Shown here piece after piece: positions 41,717-50,207 of a DNA stretch of 64,000 bases. The position numbers were made by a program, and so were the translations under genes. The notes beneath the pieces are model-generated. The model saw nothing but the letters and a program-made list of their open reading frames with translations, ran no database searches and had not been told where the DNA came from. Numbering within the stretch: the stretch's first letter is position 1; each line of letters opens with the position of its first letter. Source of the DNA: Coriobacteriia bacterium (GTDB lineage: Bacteria; Actinomycetota; Coriobacteriia; Coriobacteriales; Atopobiaceae); contig JAUMVN010000004.1 in assembly GCA_030530145.1 (NCBI GenBank), positions 1 through 64,000 of the forward strand. Direction: 5' to 3'.

Positions 41717-41753
41717 TTGACACATGGCGGCGGGCGCGCGTAATTTTTATTCA
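41717..41753 (+). promoter_or_regulatory. argC promoter with ArgR box
   Basis: -35 TTGACA (41717-41722) with an 18-bp spacer to TAATTT (41741-41746). TAATTTTTATTCA (41741-41753) is close to an ArgR half-box pair (TGAATWWWWATTCA), reading TGAATAAAAATTA on the minus strand. Arginine-bound ArgR would cover the -10. The regulator is not in this window. Confidence 0.6.
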
Positions 41754-41821
41754 CATGGCTTTTTTGAGCCTTTTCAGCGATACAAGAGCCGCCGCGGCGG
41801 TGAGCATAGGAGAAGCACGAG

Positions 41822-42898
41822 ATGGACAGCATCAAGGTTTGCGTCGTCGGATCCACCGGTTATGCGGGAATCGAGGTGTGCCGCCTCGTGCTGGCCAACC
41901 CCCACATGGAGCTCGTCATGGCGACCGACCGCAAGGAGGCCGGCACCAAGCTCTCCGATATCTACCCGAGCTTCGCGGGCGTGACCGATATCGTGCTGTC
42001 GCTTCCCGATCCCGAGGTCATCGCCGAGGTGGCCGACGTCGCGTTCCTCGCCGTGCCCCACACCGCCTCGCTCGCCCTCACCCCGCAGCTGCTCGCCGCC
42101 GGCGTGACCGTGCTCGACCTCTCCGCCGACTACCGCATCCACGACGCCGAGGTCTACGAGGCCTGGTACAACACGCCGCACACGAGCCCCGAGCTTCTTT
42201 CCCAGACCGTCTACGGCCTTCCCGAGCTCAACCGCGAGGGGCTTCTCGGCCTTGCGAAGAAGCGCGCCGCCGGCGAGGCCGTCCTCGTTGCCGTCCCCGG
42301 CTGCTACCCGACGGCCACGGCGCTCGCCGCCACGCCCGCCCTCGCCGCGGGCCTCGCCAAGGGCGACCTCGTCATCTCCGACGCCATCTCCGGCGTCTCC
42401 GGCGCGGGCCGCGGCTGCAACGCGCGCACCCACTACTGCCACGCCAACGAGTCCGTCGAGGCCTACGGCGTCGCCAAGCACCGCCACACCCCCGAGATCG
42501 AGCAGACGCTCTCCGAGGTCGCCGGTCAGCCGATGAACGTCGTCTTCACCCCGCACCTCGCGCCGCTGACCCGCGGGCTTCTTGCCACCGTGTACATCGA
42601 GGCCGCCGACGGCGTCACCGCCGACCAGGTCCAGGCCGCCTACGAGCAGCGCTTCGCCGACGAGCCCCTGGTCACCGTCCTGCCGGCGGGCTCCATGCCT
42701 CAGACGAGCTCGGTCTTCGGCACCGGCCGCGCCCAGGTGGGCGTCGCCCTCGACGCGCGACGACGTAGCATGATCGTCGCCTCCTGCGCCATCGACAACC
42801 TCGGCAAGGGCGCCGCAGCCCAGGCCATGCAGTGCGCCAACATCGTGCTGGGCCTCCCCGAGACGTGCGCCGTGGATCCCGCGGCCCCGCTGGTCTAA
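41822..42898 (+). CDS. argC: N-acetyl-gamma-glutamyl-phosphate reductase
   Basis: 358 residues. NADPH-binding VVGSTGYAGIEVCRLV at the N-terminus and catalytic Cys in VPGCYPTA, with ISGVSGAGRGC and TPHLAPLTRGLLAT typical of ArgC. It reduces N-acetylglutamyl phosphate to the semialdehyde, step three of arginine synthesis. AGGAGAA precedes ATG 41822. First gene of argC-argJ-argB-argD. Confidence 0.96.
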   Translation: MDSIKVCVVGSTGYAGIEVCRLVLANPHMELVMATDRKEAGTKLSDIYPSFAGVTDIVLSLPDPEVIAEVADVAFLAVPHTASLALTPQLLAAGVTVLDLSADYRIHDAEVYEAWYNTPHTSPELLSQTVYGLPELNREGLLGLAKKRAAGEAVLVAVPGCYPTATALAATPALAAGLAKGDLVISDAISGVSGAGRGCNARTHYCHANESVEAYGVAKHRHTPEIEQTLSEVAGQPMNVVFTPHLAPLTRGLLATVYIEAADGVTADQVQAAYEQRFADEPLVTVLPAGSMPQTSSVFGTGRAQVGVALDARRRSMIVASCAIDNLGKGAAAQAMQCANIVLGLPETCAVDPAAPLV

Positions 42899-42976
42899 GC
42901 AGGTTGACGACGGTCTTTCCCATGCTCGCCGTCCGCCCCGGGCCCTCGCGCCCACCATTCGATGAGGAACAAGAAC

Positions 42977-44269
42977 ATGAACGACTTCGCACCCCTTGAG
43001 GTCCCGACCCCGGCCGACACGCCCGAGGCCTTCGGCTTCGCGCCCTGTGAGGGAGGCGTGTGCGCCGCCGTCGGCATCAAGGCCGCGGGCGTCCACGCCG
43101 GCTTCCGCCGCGACCCCAACCGCCTCGATATGGCGCTCGTCGTCGCCGACGAGAAGTCCGTCGCCGCGGGCACCTTCACCACGAACCGCTTCTGCGCCGC
43201 GCCCGTGACCGTCTCGCGCGAGCACGTGGCCGACGGCGCCGCCCGCGCCGTCATCCTGAACTCCGGCAACGCCAACGCCGCCACGGGCGAGCCCGGCCTC
43301 GCCACCGCGCGCCAGACCTGCGACTTCCTTGCCGAGAAGCTCGGCTGTGACGCCGCCGACGTGCTCGTGTGCTCCACCGGCGTCATCGGCCAGGAGCTCG
43401 ACTTCGAGCCGTACGTCGAGGGCGTCCCCGCCGCGCTCGAGGCCCTCGCGGCCACGCCCGAGGCGGCCCACAACGCCGCCGTGGCCGTCATGACCACCGA
43501 CACCGTCCCCAAGGAGGCCTCCTTCGCCGGCGAGGTGACGGCCGCCGACGGCGCCGCCTACACCGTCCACGTGGGCGGCTTCGTCAAGGGCTCCGGCATG
43601 ATCCAGCCCAACATGGCGACCATGCTCTGCGTCATGTCCACCGACGCTGCGCTCACCGAGGAGGCTGCGCACGAGGCGCTTCTCGCCGCTGTGAAGCAGA
43701 CCTTCAACAAGGTGACCGTCGACTCCGACACCTCGACGAACGACACCGCGATTCTTCTGGCCACGGGCGCCGCGGCCCCGGCCGGCGAGAAGATCGGCCT
43801 CGACTTGCCCGCCTACCCGGCCTTCGCCGCCGCGCTCAAGGCCGTCTGCGGCGAGCTCGCGCGCAAGATCGCGGCGGACGGCGAGGGCTCGACCAAGCTG
43901 GTCACCGTAAACGTCCTGGGCGCCAGCGACGACGGCGCGGCCGACACGGTGGCCCGCTCCATCGCCAACTCGCCGCTGGTCAAGACCGCCATCTTCGGCC
44001 ACGACGCCAACTGGGGCCGCGTGGCCGCCGCCGCCGGCAAGTGCGGCGTGCCCTTCGACCAGACGCGCGTGGACATCGACTTCATGGGCGTGCCCGTGTG
44101 CCGCGCCGGCCTCACCGTCCCCATGGACGAGGACGATATGCTGCGCCGCTTCGAGGCTCCCGAGATCGACATCGTCGTCGATCTCCATGACGGCGACGCG
44201 ACCTGCCGCGTGTGGACCTGCGACCTCACGCACGACTACGTGACCATCAACGGCGACTATCGTACGTAG
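42977..44269 (+). CDS. argJ: Bifunctional ornithine acetyltransferase/N-acetylglutamate synthase
   Basis: 430 residues from ATG 42977 (GAGGAAC upstream). The self-cleavage site is in GMIQPNMATMLC (Thr of ATML), dividing alpha and beta chains. NSGNANAATGEPG, TGVIGQEL and HDANWGRVAAAAG are ArgJ signatures. It recycles the acetyl group from N-acetylornithine to glutamate, so a separate ArgE or ArgA is not needed. A 95-bp imperfect palindrome follows before argB. Confidence 0.96.
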   Translation: MNDFAPLEVPTPADTPEAFGFAPCEGGVCAAVGIKAAGVHAGFRRDPNRLDMALVVADEKSVAAGTFTTNRFCAAPVTVSREHVADGAARAVILNSGNANAATGEPGLATARQTCDFLAEKLGCDAADVLVCSTGVIGQELDFEPYVEGVPAALEALAATPEAAHNAAVAVMTTDTVPKEASFAGEVTAADGAAYTVHVGGFVKGSGMIQPNMATMLCVMSTDAALTEEAAHEALLAAVKQTFNKVTVDSDTSTNDTAILLATGAAAPAGEKIGLDLPAYPAFAAALKAVCGELARKIAADGEGSTKLVTVNVLGASDDGAADTVARSIANSPLVKTAIFGHDANWGRVAAAAGKCGVPFDQTRVDIDFMGVPVCRAGLTVPMDEDDMLRRFEAPEIDIVVDLHDGDATCRVWTCDLTHDYVTINGDYRT

Positions 44270-44274
44270 ACGGC

Positions 44275-44369
44275 TTTCCCTGGCACCCCATCTGGGGGCT
44301 CCAACCCTCGTCGCGTACCTAAGTACGCGTCCTCGGGATTGTCGCACCCCAGCTGGGGCACCAGGAAAA
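44275..44369. repeat. 95-bp imperfect palindrome between argJ and argB
   Basis: Outer arms CTGGCACCCCATCTGGGG and CCCCAGCTGGGGCACCAG pair with few mismatches; the centre is GCGTAC-CTAA-GTACGC. It begins five bases past the argJ stop. A terminator or attenuator inside the operon is possible; there is no long U-tract. Confidence 0.7.
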
Positions 44370-44417
44370 CCCGTCCTTGGACCCGGGCACTCCGTCAAGG
44401 TGCTCCAACCCTCGTCG
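44298..44417 (+). repeat. 16-bp direct repeat GCTCCAACCCTCGTCG
   Basis: Copies at 44298-44313 and 44402-44417, the first in the palindrome's left arm and the second 24 bases before the argB start. They allow alternative pairing with the sequences between them. Meaning unknown. Confidence 0.7.
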
Positions 44418-44441
44418 TATGGATTAATTGAAAGGCACCAC

Positions 44442-45317
44442 ATGAAGAAGCGCGATATCCAGCAGCGCAACGCCGCGGCCGCGAAGGCCGAGACCCTCAT
44501 CGAGGCGCTGCCCTGGATCAACAAGATGAACGGCAAGACGTTCGTCATCAAGTACGGCGGCTCGGCCATGGAGGACAAGGAGCTCTGCCAGCGCGTCGTC
44601 GCGGACATCGAGCTCATGAAGCTCATGGGCGTGCGCGTGGTCCTCGTCCACGGCGGCGGCAAGGCCATCAACGCCCTGCTCACCCGCCTCAACGTCCCCG
44701 TCAAGTTCAAGGACGGCCTGCGCGTGACCGACGACGACACCATGGAGGCCGTGCGCGAGGTGCTCGTGGGCAAGGTCAACCAGGAGCTGGTCTGGGCCCT
44801 GAACGAGTACGGCCACAACGCCGTGGGCATCTCGGGCGCGGACGGCAAGACCCTGAAGGCCGAGGTCATCGACCCCGAGCTCGGCCGCGTCGGCCGTATT
44901 CGCGAGGTGGACACGAACCTGATCAACACCATCTTGGACGACGGCTACATCCCCGTGGTGGCCTCCGTGGGCTGCGCCCCGGACGGCTTCCTCAACATCA
45001 ACGCCGACGTGGCCGCGGGCAAGATCGCCGAGGCCATGGGCGCCGACAAGCTCATCTACCTCACCGACGTCGACGGCCTGCTCGAGGACGTGTCCGATCC
45101 GGACAGCCTCATCGCGCAGATGACGCGCACCGAGACCCACGAGCTTCTTGCCTCCGGCAAGCTCGACGGCGGCATGATCCCGAAGATCCGCTCCGTGGCC
45201 GAGGCCCTCGACGCCGGCGTCCAGCAGGTCGTCATCGTCAACGGCAAGGCCGACCACTCGCTGCTGCTCGAGATCTTCACCGACGCGGGCTGCGGCACCA
45301 TGTTCACCCAGGACTAA
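44442..45317 (+). CDS. argB: Acetylglutamate kinase
   Basis: 291 residues from ATG 44442 (GAAAGG upstream). KYGGSAM and VLVHGGGKAIN are the ATP and substrate loops; KFKDGLRVTDDDTME, GHNAVGISGADG and INADVAAGKIAEAMGADKLIYLTDVDG are typical. It phosphorylates N-acetylglutamate. The N-terminal helix (about 1-25) is the extension seen in arginine-sensitive, hexameric enzymes, so feedback inhibition by arginine is likely. Confidence 0.96.
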   Translation: MKKRDIQQRNAAAAKAETLIEALPWINKMNGKTFVIKYGGSAMEDKELCQRVVADIELMKLMGVRVVLVHGGGKAINALLTRLNVPVKFKDGLRVTDDDTMEAVREVLVGKVNQELVWALNEYGHNAVGISGADGKTLKAEVIDPELGRVGRIREVDTNLINTILDDGYIPVVASVGCAPDGFLNINADVAAGKIAEAMGADKLIYLTDVDGLLEDVSDPDSLIAQMTRTETHELLASGKLDGGMIPKIRSVAEALDAGVQQVVIVNGKADHSLLLEIFTDAGCGTMFTQD

Positions 45318-45391
45318 CGAAGGGCGTCCGCCCCGTCTGCGCCGACGCGACCGGCCGCGTCGCGGGGCGCCCCACGCGAAAGGATTTGCGC

Positions 45392-46651
45392 ATGTCTGAC
45401 TTCTCAACCGTCCCCGCCGAGGTCAAGGCCCTCGACGAGCAGTACCTGATGCCCACGTACGGCCGCCTGCCCGTCGAGTTCGTCCGCGGCTCGGGCGCCG
45501 TCCTCACCGACTCCGAGGGCAACGACTACCTCGACTTCCTCGGCGGCATCGGCTGCGCCTCCCTCGGCCACGCGAACCCCGTGGTTGCCGCCGCGCTGAA
45601 GGAGCAGGCCGACAAGGTCTGGCAGGTCGGCAACTACTACTACGTCGAGAACCGCGGCGAGCTTGCCAACGGCCTCTCGACCCTGCTCTCCCGCATCACC
45701 GACGAGTCCGGCCACGACACCGGCTCCACGGGCACCAAGTGGAAGACCTTCTTTACCAACTCCGGCCTCGAGGCCAACGAGGGCGCCATCAAGCTGGCGC
45801 GTCGCTGGGGCGAGCTGAACCTCGACGGCGCCTACGGCGTCGTCAGCGCCAAGAAGTCCTTCCACGGCCGCTCCCTCGCGACGTTGGCCGCCACCGGCCA
45901 GGATGCCTTCCACGCCACCTTCCGACCGATGCCCCAGGGCTTCGCCTCCGTGCCCCTGAACGACATCGACGCGCTGCGCTCCTTCGTCGAGAGCCCGAGC
46001 GAGGAGTGCGGCCCCGTGTGCGCCGTCATCCTCGAGTGCGTCCAGGGCGAGGGCGGCGTGTGGCCGGCCGACTACGACTACCTGCGCGACGTTCGCGACC
46101 TCTGCGACGAGAAGGGCCTTCTCCTCATCATCGACGAGGTCCAGACCGGCTTCTATCGCTGCGGCTCCCCGTTCTGCTTCCAGCGCTCCGGCATCGTGCC
46201 CGACATCGTGAGCATGGCCAAGGGCATCGCCGACGGCTTCCCGATGGGCGCCTTCGCGGCGCGCGCCGAGATTGCCGACCTGCTTCACCCCGGCGACCAC
46301 GGCTCCACCTTCGGCGGCAACGCGCTCGCCGTCGCGGCTGCCCGCGCCACCGTCGACGAGCTGCGCGCGCAGGACATGGGCGAGCACGTCATCGCCGTGG
46401 GCAAGCACCTGCGCCACCGCCTGCAGGCCATGCCGCACGTCGTCGAGGTCCGCGGCCGCGGCCTTCTGCGCGGCGCCCAGCTCGATGTGCCTATTGCCAA
46501 CGAGCTCGTGGAAGAGGGCCTGGCCTGCGGCCTCGTGCTCAACCACATCGGCGACTCCATCATCCGCCTCCTCCCGCCGCTGGTCATTACCCGCGAGCAG
46601 ATCGACGAGGGCATGGACACGTTCGAGGCGCTTATCAACAAGCTGGCGTAG
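45392..46651 (+). CDS. argD: Acetylornithine aminotransferase
   Basis: 419 residues from ATG 45392 (AAAGGA upstream). A class III PLP aminotransferase: GGIGCASLGHANP, TNSGLEANEGAIKLAR, LLIIDEVQTGFYRCG (Asp for PLP) and SMAKGIADGFPMGAF (PLP Lys). It makes N-acetylornithine. An insertion of about eight residues near TDESGHDTGSTGTKWKT lengthens it beyond most ArgD. Last arg gene here; a strong terminator follows. argF, argG and argH are not in the window. Confidence 0.95.
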   Translation: MSDFSTVPAEVKALDEQYLMPTYGRLPVEFVRGSGAVLTDSEGNDYLDFLGGIGCASLGHANPVVAAALKEQADKVWQVGNYYYVENRGELANGLSTLLSRITDESGHDTGSTGTKWKTFFTNSGLEANEGAIKLARRWGELNLDGAYGVVSAKKSFHGRSLATLAATGQDAFHATFRPMPQGFASVPLNDIDALRSFVESPSEECGPVCAVILECVQGEGGVWPADYDYLRDVRDLCDEKGLLLIIDEVQTGFYRCGSPFCFQRSGIVPDIVSMAKGIADGFPMGAFAARAEIADLLHPGDHGSTFGGNALAVAAARATVDELRAQDMGEHVIAVGKHLRHRLQAMPHVVEVRGRGLLRGAQLDVPIANELVEEGLACGLVLNHIGDSIIRLLPPLVITREQIDEGMDTFEALINKLA

Positions 46652-46758
46652 GGCGCCGAGAAGCGCTTCTTCGCTCTATCGCACATGGAAAGAAGGGCCC
46701 GGCTCTTTGCTGGGCTCTTCTTGTTCGGCAATGGGTCGCTGCCGTCATGACCACATAC

Positions 46759-46808
46759 AACAGGCCCGCCCGTACGTCCCCCAACATACGGGCGGGCCTG
46801 TTTTGTTA
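46759..46808 (+). terminator. Terminator of the arg operon
   Basis: Perfect 16-bp arms 46759-46774 and 46787-46802, 12-base loop, then TTGTT. A smaller hairpin (AGAAGGGCCC / GGGCTCTTCT, near 46691-46725) lies upstream. Confidence 0.88.
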
Positions 46809-47102
46809 AAGCGAGGCTGTCTGCAACGCAGCTGTGGGGGCGAGTTGTGTTGACTCTGTGAAGAAGCGTCGCGCGCGGGCGGAGGTGCCCGGCGCCCCGG
46901 CTTCCCGCGCCCGCAGGTTTTCTACTTCGCTGCCCGCGGTGCCGCGCCCGGCCGTCGGTGTCGTGCCCGCAGCGCGTCGGGGTCCCGTCGGCCAAGCGTC
47001 GGCGTTCCGGAAGTTTGGCCTGCTACCCTCATGAGCCCACGCGCCCGCCGCCCGGCTTCGGCGCGTGTCCCGCGAAAGTCCAAGTCGGAGAGAGGGGCGC
47101 GG
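46809..47102. other. Gene-less stretch before the phosphatase gene
   Basis: GC-rich sequence with no plausible gene in any frame. TTGACT at 46849-46854 lacks a -10 partner. GGAGAGAGGGG just before 47103 is the RBS of the next gene. Confidence 0.5.
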
Positions 47103-48023
47103 ATGTACCGGTTGGCGGGCAGCTCCTTCGTCGGGGCGCGCAAGAGCGTGAACCAGGACGCGTACTGCGCGCTCTGTGCCCGCACCCCACACGGCGACGC
47201 TGCCCTCGTCGCCGTGTGCGACGGCGTGGGCGGCCTCTCGAGCGGCGAGCTCGCGAGCTCGGCCGCTGTTCGCGAGCTATCTCGCTGGTTCGAGCATGAC
47301 CTCGCGGCGATCGTGGCCGGCGGCCCCGCGGGGCCCGCGCCGCGCGACGAGTCCTGGGCAGTCGACGCGCAGGCGTCCTTAGCGGCTCTCATCGGGGACC
47401 TCAATGCACGGATGCGCCGCTACGGCGCCGACCTCAACGTGAGGCTCGGCACCACCTTGACGGCGCTCGTCGCCCACCGGGGGCGTTTTCTGGTCGCGCA
47501 CGTGGGAGACTGCCGCGCCTATCGCTCGGGCGAGAAGGGCGCGGAGCAGCTCACGCGCGACCAGACGCTCATCCAGGAAGAGGTCGACGCGGGGCGGATC
47601 GGCGCCCGCGAGGCCTTGACGCACCCTAAGGGGTCGGTGATCCTGCAGGCTGTGGGGGCATGCGACGAGGTGGCCCCGGTGTTCACGCACGGTGCGTGCC
47701 GCGGTGGAGAGATCTTCCTCGTGTGTTCCGACGGGCTCTACCGGAGACAGGGGGAGGGTGTCATCGGGTCGGCGCTCGCGCGCGCCGGCGCGGACGTGTC
47801 CGAGGAGGGGCTTCTCGACGCGCTGGGCGACCTCACGGCGGCGGCGCTCGACGCGGGCGAGAACGACAACATCACCGGAGTGCTTCTCTACGCCGAGGGG
47901 CCCCGCGACGCTGGCGTGCCAGCTGGGGCGTTCCCTGCTCCCACCGGCGCCTGGCCTGCGGCTTTCTCATCGGCCCTTCTCGCCGACGACGAGCCGACGC
48001 TCGCCTTGGGCGGGGGCGAGTAG
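47103..48023 (+). CDS. PP2C-type Ser/Thr protein phosphatase
   Basis: 306 residues from ATG 47103 (GGAGAGAGGGG upstream). Metal-ligand motifs VNQDAYC, VCDGVGG, LGTTLTALV, VGDCRAYRSG, FLVCSDGLYR and NDNITGVLL are all present. It dephosphorylates proteins marked by the kinase encoded one base downstream (48025-49815), a pairing like Stp1/PknB. No membrane segment: cytoplasmic. The C-terminal 50 residues are low complexity. Confidence 0.93.
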   Translation: MYRLAGSSFVGARKSVNQDAYCALCARTPHGDAALVAVCDGVGGLSSGELASSAAVRELSRWFEHDLAAIVAGGPAGPAPRDESWAVDAQASLAALIGDLNARMRRYGADLNVRLGTTLTALVAHRGRFLVAHVGDCRAYRSGEKGAEQLTRDQTLIQEEVDAGRIGAREALTHPKGSVILQAVGACDEVAPVFTHGACRGGEIFLVCSDGLYRRQGEGVIGSALARAGADVSEEGLLDALGDLTAAALDAGENDNITGVLLYAEGPRDAGVPAGAFPAPTGAWPAAFSSALLADDEPTLALGGGE

Positions 48024-48024
48024 C

Positions 48025-49815
48025 GTGGCGGCGATCGGAGAGCTCATCGACGGGAAGTACGAGATTCTCTCGCTCGTCGGCGAGGGCGGCATGTCGCGCG
48101 TTTACCTGGCCCGCGACCGGCGCCTGAACAAGCTATGGGCCGTCAAGGAGGTCAACCGCGCCGCGGACGGCCCGGGCGGGGAGGTCGTGTCGCAGAGCCT
48201 CGTGGCGGAGGCGAACCTGCTCAAGCGCCTCGATCACCCCATGCTGCCGCGGATCGTCGACATCGTGGAGGATAACCGCACCGTCCTCATCGTCATGGAT
48301 TACGTGGAGGGCAAGTCGCTGAGGCGGGTCCTTCGCGAGACGGGCCGCCCGATGGAGGAGCGCGCCGTCATCGACGTGGGCGCGCAGCTCTGCGACGTCC
48401 TCGAGTATCTGCACACGAGGAACCCGCCGATCGTCTATAGGGACATGAAGCCCGGCAACGTCATGCTGCGCGAGGACGGCGCGGTCAAGCTCATAGACTT
48501 CGGCATAGCGCGCGAATACAAGGAGAGCGCCCTCGCGGACACGAGCATCCTCGGCACGCGCGGCTACGCGGCGCCCGAGCAGCTCGCCCGCGGCGCGCAG
48601 ACGGACGCCCGCTCCGATATCTATTCGCTCGGCGTGACGCTCTATGCGCTCGCGACGGGCCGTTCGCCGGCCGACGAGGCGTTCCTCAGGCCGCTCCGCG
48701 AGGTCGACCCGCGGCTCTCGGAGGGGCTCGAGCTCATCGTCGCCAAGGCCACGCGCGCGAACCCGGGCGAGCGCTACCAGAGCTGCGCCCAGATGCGCCA
48801 TGACCTTTTGAACCACGAGAAGCTCACCGAGGGATATCGGCGGGGGCTGAGGCGCAGGCTCCGGCGCTTCAACCTGCTGCGGGGCCTCGCCGCAGCGCTC
48901 GGCGCGGCGGCCGTCGCGTGCCTGGCCTCGTCGTTCGCGCTCAAGCGGGCCACCTACGAGGCCAGGCTCGCGGACGCGCGGGCCGCGAGCGCCGTCTCGG
49001 AGGCGGGCGGCGAGTCCGAGGCCGAGAGAAGATGCCTGCTCGCCATCGATGCCGACCCGGCGAGGCCGGAGGCGTACGCCGAGCTCGTCGGCAACGTGTA
49101 CAAGGCGGACCAGCGCTTCTCGATGGAGGAGGCCGCGCGCCTGCAGGCGCTCATGGACCGGCGCCGTGTGAGCATCCGGCGCTCGCCCGCCTACGCGAAG
49201 CTCTGCTACGACGTCGGGATCCTGTACTACGTCTACTTCGAGCAGACGGGGGAGGGCGAGGCGCGCGCCTACGCCGCGAGCGCCGGCGCCCAGGCGGCCC
49301 AGTGGTTCAGGCTTGCCGCGGACGCCTACGACGAGCGCGCGGCGACCGGCGCGGCCTGCACGCTCACGCCCTCGGAGAGAAGGGCGGCCGAGGCCTATGT
49401 GGTCATCGGGGAGTTTTACCGGAGGCTCTCGCAAGCGACGCTCGAGGGAAATGAGGGGCTGGCCTACGAAGAATATTGGGACTCGCTCGAGGGCGCCTTC
49501 CGGTGCCTGTCCGACGACGACCCCGCGATAGTCCGCCTGCGGCTCTGCGCGCTCATCCAAGGCGCGGTCTCGTCGCCCACCTATCTCGGCGGGTTCCGCC
49601 GCGCGGGCGTGGGCCGCGAGGCCGCGGAGGCGCTCCTCAAGGGGGCGGTCGGCACGGCGCGCTCGCTCGCCGAAGAGGCGGCGTCCAGCGAGACGGCCTG
49701 CGTTCTCTGCGACTCGGTCGTCTCGGGCGAGGGGAGCGCCATGGCCGCTATAGAGGCGGTCTACGGCGGCGCCGGCGCGCGGGCGCGGGGCGCCCAAGGC
49801 GGCGAGGCGCCGTGA
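48025..49815 (+). CDS. Membrane Ser/Thr protein kinase with a TPR-like extracellular region
   Basis: 596 residues from GTG 48025, one base after the phosphatase stop. Kinase domain about 10-265: GEGGMSRVYLARD (P-loop), VKEV (ATP Lys), IVYRDMKPGNVML (catalytic loop with Tyr for His), LIDFGIA (DFG), APE. One membrane span near 285-308 leads to an outer region of about 290 residues, helical and TPR-like (RRCLLAIDADPARPEAYAEL). No PASTA repeats, so the ligand differs from that of PknB. Coupled to the small gene downstream. Confidence 0.9.
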   Translation: MAAIGELIDGKYEILSLVGEGGMSRVYLARDRRLNKLWAVKEVNRAADGPGGEVVSQSLVAEANLLKRLDHPMLPRIVDIVEDNRTVLIVMDYVEGKSLRRVLRETGRPMEERAVIDVGAQLCDVLEYLHTRNPPIVYRDMKPGNVMLREDGAVKLIDFGIAREYKESALADTSILGTRGYAAPEQLARGAQTDARSDIYSLGVTLYALATGRSPADEAFLRPLREVDPRLSEGLELIVAKATRANPGERYQSCAQMRHDLLNHEKLTEGYRRGLRRRLRRFNLLRGLAAALGAAAVACLASSFALKRATYEARLADARAASAVSEAGGESEAERRCLLAIDADPARPEAYAELVGNVYKADQRFSMEEAARLQALMDRRRVSIRRSPAYAKLCYDVGILYYVYFEQTGEGEARAYAASAGAQAAQWFRLAADAYDERAATGAACTLTPSERRAAEAYVVIGEFYRRLSQATLEGNEGLAYEEYWDSLEGAFRCLSDDDPAIVRLRLCALIQGAVSSPTYLGGFRRAGVGREAAEALLKGAVGTARSLAEEAASSETACVLCDSVVSGEGSAMAAIEAVYGGAGARARGAQGGEAP

Positions 49816-50207
49816 GCGGCCCGGAGATCCTCAGGTCCGCGGGCGTCGTCCTGGCGGTGCTCTCGGCCGCCTGCGCGGCCCTCGCTGCGCGCGCCTACCG
49901 CCTGCTGGACATACGGGGCGTGCGCGCGGACCTCGCCGGGCACGAGAGGGCCTGTGAGGGCTCGGCCGCGGAGGCGGGGAGATCGGCTTTCCCGGGGCTC
50001 CGCCGACTCCCGGGCCCGCGGGGGCCGGCAGGCAAGCTCGGCGCCGGGCGGGCCTGCGCCCGCACGGGGCCGCCGGCCGACGGCGGTCCTTCCCCGGGAG
50101 AGGGGGCGACCGGCGGCGGGGGCGCCCCTGCGCGCTTCGTCGTCACGCACAGGGAGATCGTCGCGAGCTGCGACGGGGATTTGGAGGACATGCGCCATGG
50201 GAACTAA
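49812..50207 (+). CDS. Small membrane protein of unknown function (131 aa)
   Basis: Starts at GTG 49812, overlapping the kinase stop (GTGA), and ends 11 bases into the next gene. One membrane span (about 8-28: SAGVVLAVLSAACAALAARA), then a Gly/Pro/Ala-rich linker and FVVTHREIVASCDGDLEDM at the end. The overlaps at both sides indicate translational coupling. No family known; it may link the kinase to the surface protein. Confidence 0.65.
   Translation: MSGPEILRSAGVVLAVLSAACAALAARAYRLLDIRGVRADLAGHERACEGSAAEAGRSAFPGLRRLPGPRGPAGKLGAGRACARTGPPADGGPSPGEGATGGGGAPARFVVTHREIVASCDGDLEDMRHGN

Noticed and set aside
46834-47034. Small plus-strand frame starting MGASCVDSVKK
   Set aside because: No RBS, Arg/Pro/Ala-rich composition typical of GC-rich noise, no similarity to any family I know.
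48400-48480. Catalytically dead kinase because HRD is YRD
   Set aside because: YRDxKPxN is common in active bacterial kinases; Asp, Lys and Asn of the loop and the DFG motif are intact.
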